DNA of 64,000 nt from Adenophora triphylla var. japonica (lineage: Eukaryota; Streptophyta; Magnoliopsida; Asterales; Campanulaceae), in the NCBI GenBank assembly GCA_022495995.1, contig JAFEMH010000758.1, forward strand, positions 62,001 through 126,000, in the 5' to 3' direction. Positions 45,956 through 55,596 of the stretch are shown here, piece after piece; the first letter of the stretch is position 1; each line of letters begins with the position of its first letter. Below the pieces are notes generated by a model that saw only the letters and a program-made list of their open reading frames with translations, had not been told where the DNA came from and did no database searches. The position numbers and the translations under genes are program-made.

Positions 45956-46408
45956 GAGGTCTCTAGAGTGGAATTAGGAACAAAACAAACAATGGACAAA
46001 TTTGATGCACACTTTGTTTATTTTTTGCTTTATTTGGGCGCCGATGGGGCGAAGACATTGTAGTAATGCTTTATTTACTTTTCTAATTCATGCTTTTTAA
46101 ATTTGCATATTATCTGAGCCTTGGGGCGATTTTTTACTTGGAATTGGGGCTGAAACGGGGCCAAAATGATTTATGATGATATATAAATGCTTGAATGGCT
46201 TCTGGACATGTTTTTGCACAGGTCTTGGTTGAGAAAGTGGGGTGAAAACTCCCTTGGGCAGCAACTTTGGTTGCTGCAGATTTTTTTTCTACAGATGGCA
46301 AATGAGGCCGTGCGGTTTGGTCCTGAGGGTAAATGAAGCCGTGCGGCTCACGCCTGTCTCGAACCGGTTATTTTCTCGAATAAAAGCAAGGCTTGGACAT
46401 TTCATTTC

Positions 46409-47990
46409 ATGTTCAACTTAGACTTGTCCCAATTGTTCCCAGAGTACATTTTGGACTTAAAGACACCATCTTTGGTCATTTTGCGATGGAGAAGCCCGTC
46501 ATATTGCAAAGGGGGAAGCAAGACAGTTTTTCTGTCCGATCTTCAATCTTGGGTGAAGCATAACTTCCAATCTCACAAGGGGCTGCTTGATTCTTCCTTC
46601 AAGATCAAGTCTTTATGGCATTTGAGGGATCTCCCGCCCGATTGGGGCCTTTTGAGAGCAAAGAAGAAGGTTTTGGGACGTCCGGAGACATGTTTATCGC
46701 TTTTCTTACAACGAGATTGTCCCAACGCATGAAGACTTCCGAGCCTTGATTGGGGGTCCCGTAAATTGAGGCTATATCCATTCCGCTGATCGGAGACGTG
46801 CCGGTGGCGACAAAGCTTGCATCTTTTCTCGCAAATTTCTCTCGGGAGAGGCCGAGGGGATGATGATAGCCCCGGACAGATTGACCTTTCGATATCCCGG
46901 GCAGGTTTGGGTCTCCGACTATGGCTGCGACCATGGTGGCTATGGATGCCTTCATTCTCTGCATATTTTCTCGCTTTGTTCACCGCCGAGTCCGTGGGGA
47001 TCTGTCATGGTGGTCTCTTGGACATGGTCGAGACTCAGAGCCGGGAAGGACATTGTCCCACCGGTTTTTTGGGTGATACCCTTCATGGCATTGACAGGAT
47101 GGCTAGGGGAGACCATTTCATGAGGTTCGGGAGTCCACTTTGCCGACTTTGTGGCTGCAGGAGAGGCTCTGGGCTTTGCCGGGGGCTTTGCCGACTCGGT
47201 GCCCTTGGGTGATTTCTGGAGAGGTGCACCGAGGCAACAGACCAGTGGTAGCCGGGAGCCGACGATGGCTAGGCTATCCACTTCGGACATCCGTTGGTGG
47301 ATACCTCACCGGAGGTTGCACTGTGAGGATATTTCAGGAGTCTTATGCCGTGAGGGTTCCGTGGTTCTCGCCGGTCGTCTTTCTACATTCCCCGCTTGGT
47401 ATCCAGCAGGTTCGGGATTTACAGGAGCCATTGAGCGATTGGGAGGACATCCTGACCATAGAGGTGATGCCATTGGATATGAGAGATCCAAACAGCCTTT
47501 TCATTCTTCTCGAGGGCTTGGACATACACCGCTTTCCCACCCAGGGCTATCTTCAGGAGCAGGAAGAGCACCATCTTGACCACTGTCTACTTGGACTGGT
47601 ACGAGAGGGAAATGGGAGCGACTCAGGTCACTCTAGGGGAGAGACGTCAGGCTTTATTGGGGGCCGACTGTGACTCGAGTAGGACTTTAAGGGAGACTGA
47701 GGCTAAGGCAAGTCGCCATAACCACTGGGTGACTCTGATCGTAGATATGGAGGCTCGATACAAGAGATTGTCCGAGGTCGCTCCTTCGACCGAGACTCGA
47801 GGGAGGAAGTGCGGACTCGTGCTCGTGTAGAGAGGGCACTTATTGACACGGGTTTGGTGGAGGCTCCAGTGAGAATACCGGAGATCGGGATGAGGGATAC
47901 CGACCTTATAGAGAAGAAGAGAAAGAAAACTCGACGGGGTCGAGGTAAAGGGAAGAAGACCAAAGGAGACTCAGCGAATGTCGACTGACA
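46409..47990 (+). pseudogene. Second antisense gene of the Tat element, DUF7745-like
   Basis: Plus-strand blocks in changing frames. 46409-46732 has WHLRDLPPDWGLLRAKKK. About 46730-46800 reads EDFRALIGGPVN, matching the family 'eeF..LlG' motif. 46960-47130 resembles the central 'ilaeTyr.ld' region (GFLGDTLHGIDRMARG). 47576-47830 is the C-terminal coiled segment (YLDWYEREMGATQVTLGERR). A basic tail KKRKKTRRGRGKGKKT is followed by a stop at about 47990. The family's function is unknown. It is recognisably related to the CACTA-internal remnant at 6990-8603. Decayed. Confidence 0.55.
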
Positions 47991-48530
47991 GATCTTTTTT
48001 TAGGATTTCCTTATTGCCATTTTTGCAAACACATTAGTTTATTTAGGCATTTTTTGTATTTTAGATCTTTGTAGCAGGTTAGCAGAGTCAAGAGTAGACC
48101 GTGCTTGAACTCATCAAGAAGTTTTTAACTTGCAATGAACAAGAAATATTATCTTAGAAATTAATCAAGACACATTTCATGAAAATTCAAATGTCTTATT
48201 GATTGGTACCCGCTTTATGAAAACTGAAATACCCTTTATTTTTTAGGACACACTTCATGGAAGCTTGATTGTCCTTTTTTATTGTTTAGACCGAACCATA
48301 TATGGCTGCCTACGTTCCCCTTTTACAAGAAAGACTAAGGGGCTCAGGTCTTCGTAGTTCATTCTGGTGAACTAACAAAATTAGGTTTTTTGACTTATTT
48401 TTTTCTTCTTTTTTTTTTATGTGCAACCCTGTTTTTTCCCTAGACCGCCCTTTTTGGGTTTTTCAGCCTAGCTGGGTATTACTCTTTTTGCACTAAGATT
48501 TTTTTCTTCTTTTTTTTTTTTATTTTTCTT

Positions 48531-49900
48531 TTAGACATAGTATCTTCTGAGCTTATCACCGTTGACTGGGTGGACAAAGGGATTGCCGTCCAGGTCTGCA
48601 AGCTTCATGGCTCCTCCCGATAGTATCTTCTGCACCACATACGGGCCGATCCAAACGGGTTCCCATTTTCCCAGGGGGTTATCTCGTGTAGGGGGCTTCA
48701 CTTTTCTGCAGCTTCCGGCTGATAAAGTAAATGGCATTCTCTACCCGAGAGTCTTTCTTCTCCTGAGCAAGCATAGCCCCAACTGCCGTATCAGTGACAG
48801 TGAGATAGAGCAGAAGAGGTTTCTGTCTATGTGGGGGGCATAGCACCGGAGGATGTACTAAGTATGCCTTAATCTGGTCAAAGGCATCCTGGCATTCTTC
48901 GGTCCATTCTGTGTCTACATTCTTCTTCATTAGCTTGAAGATGGGCTCGCACATAGTGGTCAACTGATTGACAAAACGGCTGATATACTGCAGCTTGCCC
49001 ATAAAGCTCTTGACTTCTGTCTGGGTTTGAGGTGGCCTCATCTCCATAATGGCTTTGATCTTTCGGGGTCGACTTCGATACCTCGCTCCGTGACCATATA
49101 CCCAAGCACTTTTCCCCTTGTCACTCCGAAGGTGCATTTGGCAGGGTTTAGTCTCATGGAATGCTGCCTCAGCCTCTCAAAGAACTTCCGCAGGTCAACA
49201 AAGTGCTGCCCATCCTTGCCTTTGGAGTGAATTATCATGTCGTCTACGTAGACCTCAATCTCCTTGTGGATCATGTCATGAAAAAGCGCCGCCGCCGCCT
49301 TTGGTAAGTAGCCCCGGCGTTCTTAAGCCCAAATGGCATCACCGTATAACAAGAAGTTCCCCACGGTGTGGTGAAGGCCGTCTTTTCTTGGTCTTCCTCG
49401 GCCATCTTGATCTGGTTGTAGCCACTGCAAAGCCATCAACGAAGGATTTGACTTCGTAGTTGGCAAATGGAGTCCACCAGGATGTCTATGTTTGGCAAAG
49501 GGTAATCGTCCTTGGGGCCGGCCTTGTTCGGATCTCGGAAATCCACACAAGCACGCACCTTCCCATTGGCCTTTGTGACGGTCACAATATTGGATAACCA
49601 TGTCGGATATTCGATGACTCGATGAATCCTACCCGCAGTAGCTTCTCAATCTCTTCTTTGACCCGTAGGGACCACTCGCTTGATCTTCCTCAATTTCGTT
49701 TTTACCGGGTTAGCATCCGGTGCTAGAGGGATTCTCGTGCTCTACTATCGAATTGTCTAGCCCCTAGGCATATCCCCGTATGACCATGCAAACACGTCGA
49801 CGTATTCTCCGAGCGCATCGATCGCCCGTCCCGTTCAACCCCCCTAGAAGAAGTTTTCGATCCGTGTCTCTTTAGGTTCCTCGACAAGTACCCAAGTTCA
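48531..49900 (-). pseudogene. Tat-type reverse transcriptase, truncated RNase H and integrase C-terminus
   Basis: Read right to left in several frames. RT: KVRACVDFRDPNKAGPKDDY (about 49550), [20 protein letters not shown] then [13 protein letters not shown], and the active-site motif in YVDDMIIHSKG (about 49240). It continues KCTFGVTRGKVLGYMV, with KIKAIMEMRPPQTQTEVKSF then MGKLQYISRF. RNase H begins with LLLYLTVTDTAVGAML and stops after YFISRKLQKSEA. At about 48690 the sequence jumps to the integrase C-terminal segment (NPLGKWEPVWIGPYVV, ending DKLRRYYV and stop at 48531). The RNase H catalytic remainder and the integrase core are missing: an internal deletion of roughly 2 kb compared with a normal pol. 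Frameshifts lie between 49300 and 49600. Confidence 0.85.
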
Positions 49901-50099
49901 CACTTGTCAAAACCTCCTCGGCGGCTTGGGCCCGGTTTTCCTCTTTTTCCGAAACCCGCTTAAAGATTTTTTTAATGTATTGTTCATTTAGTGTGTTTGC
50001 ATCTTGTTCAAATAATTCATTATTAACTGTTGTTAAGTTTTGAGTTAATTTATCATTTGTTAAGTTGGCAATGAGAGGATACTCGAAAGATCCGTCATT

Positions 50100-51050
50100 T
50101 CATTCAAAATAAGGGGAAAGATGACATCGATTACATTTTGATAGTCCTCGGGCGTGAGGCCTTCGGATGACTCGTAGGACTGGAATTCAAAGATTCCCGA
50201 CTCGACCGAATAGACGCTGCGACTCTGGACCCTACACTACTTATTGACTCGAGGGTATTTGACAAGGGTTGGACCAGGGATCTCACTCCTTCTTGCCGTT
50301 GCCCTGGGAGTAGCGGTTTTGTCGGCATTCTTCGTAAAGTTGGAGACTTCAAATTGATCAAAACTTGCCGGAAATCATTAACAGTGCCTACCGTGGAAAG
50401 ATGGTGAGGGGAGCTAGAGTAGCTTGATGCAATCTCTTAGCGAGCTCGTCCGTGACAACCGGGCTCATTGATCGAAGAGTCTCGACTCATCTTATCAATG
50501 CACCGCCGATAACTCATTTTCTCTTTCTTCGATCTTGGACACCACGACCTTGTCGGTATAGCCACCAGGAGGGTTGGCCCTGGATAATCTTGATGAAGTC
50601 TTCTTCGTAGGGGATTTTAATTCTTCCTTGACCGGCTACGTATTCAATAGGCTTTACGTATTCTCGCTTCTAGATCTGCTAGCTTCTCATTGAACTTCAC
50701 GATGGCCACAAATTCAGCACTTTCGCTTCAAGAGGATCACCGTCCATAGGGTATCGAGAATTTGGGCCCGTATGCTTTGAATGATGGGTTCCTTGGCGGG
50801 CTCTTTAGCATAACTGACGTAGTAATCAAACTTGCCGGAAGGCTCTCCTAGAGTTCCGACGCTCTTGTCTCCGGCTTCATACCTTTCTTTTAATTTCTGC
50901 TGCGTAGACTTCCTCTTCTTCTTCTTTCTTGAAGGGGCGTCTTCATTAATCCATTCTTGATACATCATACCATATATGGGGCTTGGGTTGAACTGGGATG
51001 GCCTCTCCATTGTTGACTACCATGTTGGCCATTTTGACACTGAAAAGTTG
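50100..51050 (-). pseudogene. Tat gag/protease-region remnant
   Basis: Minus-strand start MANMVVNNGEAIPVQPKP near 51030, then stop codons and frame changes. A Lys-rich block (SRKKKKRKSTQQKLKERYE, about 50925) follows, with further fragments down to 50131. The position between leader and RT identifies it as gag; the domain itself is too decayed to assign firmly. 49900-50100 shows nothing more. Confidence 0.45.
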
Positions 51051-51529
51051 GCAAAACTGAGGATTCTGGTGAGCTGTCTGAGAATTCTGCGCTAACAAGT
51101 CGCTGACCCGGTGTTCTCACCCACTTCTTTCTCGCTGCGGGAAAGGGATAGGAAAGGTTTAGACTCGGGGTAGGTGTTTAGGCTGAAGGCTCAGGCAATA
51201 TGCAAATTAGAATCTTCCAGTTTACTTAAAACAGTGTCTTTTATTAATATCTATTTGGTTGGAAAAGGGGATTTGCCCTTCTTTTTCGCAACTACTCTAG
51301 ATCCTGGATCAGTGGGTTCCGTCACTACGTCTATAAGCCCCTCGTATTCCACCTGTATTTCGACCTCCCAGGGTGGACAGCCCCGGGCGAGGGTCCTATA
51401 GGGCACGCGGATCTCACCGACCGAGAGTAAAGAACGCTCCTAACGGGTCTAGCGGGTCATAGGAACTTTCAACGCACGAGCGATGCGGATTATAGTCAAG
51501 GCAATACCGGGAAAGTCTCGTCTTTCTGC

Positions 51530-51905
51530 CTTGATAGAATTTTGCAGAATTTCGCTTGAGCGAATGACGTTTTGACTTTCGGTAATGTCCGAGAAGATAA
51601 TAGGCATGGGTCGGGCGGCAACATCCGGATGACACCGTGTCCCATTGAACTTCGTTGCATACGCGGGCGTGAGTCGAATCGAAGTCAATGCCGGGTCAAG
51701 ATCTTGCCAATTTTTCCTTGTCGAAATTTTGGCAGAGCTTCGCTTGAGCGAAAGATCTTTTGATTTGTTGGCAAAGACTCGGTCTTGACTCTTACGCATT
51801 TCGTGCGGGTCAAGGTCAAAGTCAATGTCGGAGTCAAGATCTCGCCAATTTTTCCTTGTCGGAATTTTGGCAGAGTTCCGCTTGAGCGAAAATCTTGGCT
51901 TCCGT
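51530..51905. repeat. Three leader repeats with TTCGCTTGAGCGAA palindrome
   Basis: Each copy reads AATTTTGGCAGAGCTTCGCT then TGAGCGAAAGATC. The palindrome falls at 51551, 51739 and 51876. Two copies are preceded by CGCCAATTTTTCCTTGTCG-like sequence. They lie in the untranslated leader between PBS and gag. Confidence 0.8.
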
Positions 51906-52769
51906 TATGAACTAAGGCTTGACCTTTACGAGGGTATGCAACTAGGCTATATGACATGGACTAGACCAAAAACCAACCAAAAAGTCACGGTTTTTTGAAA
52001 CGTGTGACACGGACTGTGCATTGGTCGACACCTTTGCATTTGCCCGTGGGGAGGTTGGGATGATTTCTTGCGCGCCCGGGAGCATCGTAAGGCTGTCCGT
52101 GACTGCAGCTGGAACCACCCTCGGGTTTGAAGGACGTGCGTGCAAAGTGTACAAGATATATCAGGTGCGCGTAGTGTGCGGTCTCCTAAAAATGTTTCTT
52201 TTTGAGTTAAAACAGAAATTTTCAGAAATGTGTTTTAAAGGAATGATTTTCGGGACGGGAAAAATGCAACACGTAAGCACGTAAATTTTCTGGGAGCCCT
52301 AGTCAGTCATGGAGCTGAGTAGCCCCAAGCTGCTAGGACTGCCAGATTAACCATGATTTTTCCTGGTGGAATTGCCACTGAGGTCGCCCGGTCAGAATCC
52401 AAGGAGGATTGAGCCGTACGACTGCATGGATCAATTTTCCAGGTTCCACTCATTTGCTATTTTTCGGGTTGTTTCCCGTTTAAAGTATGCACAGATTCCA
52501 AGATGCAAATGATGCAATGCAAGGTAAAGAAAGCAAGCACGATTAATGAAATCAGCGACGGGAGTCTAACCCACTCAAAGGGAAAAGCTTTCTTTTGTTT
52601 TTTTTTTCAAAATTTTTTTTTCGAAAAGGGATACTGGTACGTGGGATTGTTAAACCACCGGTTATCCCAACTCCCACATCAGGGAGTGTATAGGAAGGGT
52701 AAGTGGTTTCCACCTATATACCGAGTATCGATTTTTGTTTTGAAAATAAAAGCTTTTCTCCTTTGGGAT

Positions 52770-52790
52770 GTCCCCAGCGGAGTCACCAAA
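52770..52790 (-). promoter_or_regulatory. Tat primer-binding site
   Basis: Minus-strand TTTGGTGACTCCGCTGGGGAC begins just inside the right LTR. The TGG start complements a tRNA 3' CCA end. The sequence is of the type found in Tat/Ogre elements (assigned to tRNA-Arg in the literature). It fixes the element's orientation. Confidence 0.8.
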
Positions 52791-52791
52791 C

Positions 52792-54527
52792 TGTGAATGT
52801 GTGCCCTAAATTTTTTGTGTATTTTGGAAATTCACGCGAGTTTGAAGACATCCGGTTTAATTTGAAAAACGGAGTCGCCACGCCATTTTGATTACCTCAA
52901 AACTTTGAAAAAAAGGTTTTATGGGTTCGGAGGTTAAGTTACCCCTTGGGAAGAACGGATCGTCGTTCACCCAAGGTGCCTTGCCGGAGCAAGTCTCCCA
53001 AGATCCCATTAATCGTGCTTGCTTGCGTGCGTGCTTTCTTGTGTGCATGTGTTGAAAATAAAAGGGGAGGGAATGTCCCAAGTCGTCTTCCGGACGTACA
53101 AACCATTTGTTGGTTGTCGCTCGGGATTTCTTGGATTTTATGTATTCGGAATTATGATCCCGTCCTCATCTTGGACTTGTTATCATCGCATTTTTGGACC
53201 TTGGGACTTGCGTGATCGAGAGAATGACTCCCTTTATAGTCAAAGATGAGGTTCTTTAGAAAAGGAGGGTCCTTAGCCCATCAATCCTACACTTTAAGAC
53301 GGTCGAGCTCATATAGATGCTTCATACTCATCTTAAGTGATGATCGGAGATATAGGGTTCAAGGTTGTCCCTTTCTAAAGAAATTATGAAACCTTTATGG
53401 AAGGAACGATGTAAAGATAGGATCTTTTACACCGGTCCGTTCCAAGGTTGCTAATGGGGACATGGGGGAATGCATGTAAAAATGACATTTTTAATGAAAA
53501 GATGACATTTTTGGGTTGCAAAGGATGCATTTGAGTTAAAGAAATGATCTTTATTTGCAAATGATGCATAAAGACATGATTTTTATGCAAATGATGCATT
53601 TTATGAAGAAATTGGAATTTGAATATGCAAAGGATGCATGAAGATTGTATTTTGAAAAGCATAGGATGCTAATTTGGGATAAAGATATGATCTTTAATGC
53701 ATAGGATGCTTGAAAAAGGATTTCATATGCAAAGGATGCATTTTTATCATAAAGATTGGATTTTTATATGCAAAGGATGCATGAAGATGATGTTTTTATT
53801 GAAAAATGGGGTTTTTAGGTGCAAAGGATGCACCTTTGATTCAAAAGATTACATCTTTAATGGCAAAGGATGCCTAATGCATGCAAAGGGGGAAAGGGGG
53901 TATAAAAATATGATCTTTAATCTACCAAGTCCCAAGCAAGATAATAGCTATGTATGAAATGCAATGAGCAATTAGGATCACATAAAGCAATTAGGATGCA
54001 AGTTTAGGGCGTACGAGGTTACCAATGGCTTCCTCTTCTTCTTTGGATGGAGCTAGGAGGAGGAATTGATCTTGGGATCTTCAAGGAGGAGGGAGGTAGC
54101 TTCTTGGCCTTCTTCTTCACCTTTTTGGGCTTCCAGCAGCTCTTGGGAGGACCTTCTTTGTATTATGAGAGTATTATGCTTTTTGTTGATGATTAAAATG
54201 GGTAGAGGAGGGCTCTATTTATAGGCAGTCTGGATAAGGCTAATGAAGCCGTGCGGCCAGAGACCTTGAGCTAATGCAGCCGTGCGGCATTATCCCTTGT
54301 GACTCAGCATTTCTAGAAACATGCAAGGTGGCAAATTCTAGAAGTTTCCCCCCAATTAAGAAAAACGTGTTTCTTAATTGGGAAGCTTCCCTTTCAGCCC
54401 TTATTTAATTTGGAACAGTTCCGGAATATTTCCGGAACACTAGGAAGGTCCGGGAAATTACCGGGAAACTTACCGAAATTGCCGGGAAATTTAACCGGAA
54501 GGCATGAGCCAGATTTGGGTACTTACA
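52792..54527 (-). repeat. Tat element 5' LTR (right copy), 1736 bp
   Basis: Same sequence as 40261-41990 with about twenty scattered differences. Minus-strand TATAAATA at 54216-54223; GCCGTGCGGC palindromes at 54248 and 54279. Followed directly by the target duplication GTATG. Confidence 0.93.
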
Positions 54528-55498
54528 GTATGGTGGATTGAAGATATCTCAATGCTTTACTTGAGTTCATATTAATTGATTAAATTATGCATTGTGTGTT
54601 GATTAAATGCTGCACTATGATATTGGTTGAACATGAGTATATTTTACCATGTGGCTATGTTGCTTATCCCTTTTGTGGATTATATTTCAAGTAACTATTA
54701 CGTGCTTGATGATGTGTTAATCAGCTGATGTTGGGGGTATAACATAATACGGTCAATTATGGAAGTGTGACCTAATGTGATCGGATTATGTTATACTCAT
54801 GACTGTCCCTCCTGTGGCCACAGGTCGGGGTTATAGCATCTGTATTGAGCCAAAATCCTTACAGAGTTGCTACTATCTTATTTGGTTCCCTGAAAAATGG
54901 GTCTTATAAGATGTGAGTATTGCTTAAGCAGCTCACCTAAGATTGGAGTATTATACCCAATGTTGTACGACTATTGTTCAGACGGGAAAAGGTAAACCAA
55001 GGTAATGAAAGGTGTTTACAGCTTTTCCAATGTGTTATATGCAACTTGTTATGTGTTGCATCTTATTTGGCATATTGCTGCATTCATAATAGCTTGCTGA
55101 GATTTATTTTCACCCTTCTCCCTTTTAATGTTTTTAGATCCCGAGACAGGCGGACCGACCAAGTAAGGGCGGAGAGAAGTTTGGAAGTGATCTTTTGGGT
55201 ATTGTCGGGGTACGTATAGATTGGCGTAGAAAATGTATTTTGGTATAGTTCCTTCATGGAGTTTGTAATTATAAACTTTAATTTCTACGTTATAACCACA
55301 ATCTTTTGTAACTAAAACATATGTATATTTTCAAAGTTGGTCAACTCTTCCTCCAAGGTGGAGAGGAGTAGAGTTATTTTGAAATGGTTATGTGAATTGT
55401 GTTTATGTTTGAAAGTTAAATCAAAGTTTTAAAAGTTTAGTAAATTTGGGGACGCTCCAGCTCGGGACACGTGTAGGTTTCGGGTCGGGGTCCTCACA
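54528..55498 (+). mobile_element. Element A 5' LTR, second part
   Basis: Resumes after the duplicated GTATG and ends GGGTCGGGGTCCTCACA, the CA terminus. It is matched in reverse complement by 58479 onward (TGTGAGGACCCCGACCCGG). It joins logically to 38766-40260. Confidence 0.9.
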
Positions 55499-55500
55499 GT

Positions 55501-55510
55501 TGGTATCAGA
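55501..55510 (+). promoter_or_regulatory. Element A primer-binding site (initiator tRNA-Met)
   Basis: TGGTATCAGA two bases after the LTR end is complementary to the 3' end of initiator tRNA-Met, the usual primer of plant chromoviruses. Confidence 0.88.
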
Positions 55511-55596
55511 TCTCGGTTAGAGTTCTCGGGTAGAGTCTAGCTGAGTGAGAGTGTGTGATAACTGACGTCGAGTGTTTAATGCAGGAGTTTGTTCTA

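Larger units (their letters stand above)
40261..54527 (-). mobile_element. Tat-lineage Ty3/gypsy LTR retrotransposon, 14,267 bp, with antisense genes
   Basis: Complete insertion bounded by two near-identical LTRs (about 1% different by eye) and the 5-bp duplication GTATG (40256-40260; 54528-54532). The element reads on the minus strand: PBS beside the right LTR, TATAAATA boxes on the minus strand, RT and RNase H on the minus strand. Order in its own sense: 5' LTR, PBS, leader repeats, gag remnant, RT and partial RNase H, integrase C-terminus, two antisense genes, 48-bp tandem repeats, 3' LTR. The integrase core and most of RNase H are deleted and pol is frameshifted, so it could only move in trans. 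Antisense plant-mobile-domain genes are known in Retand-like Tat elements. Confidence 0.92.

Noticed and set aside
53019..53957. Small open frames duplicated at 40390-41420 and 52946-53957
   Set aside because: They are within the two LTR copies of the Tat element and are non-coding repeats of each other.
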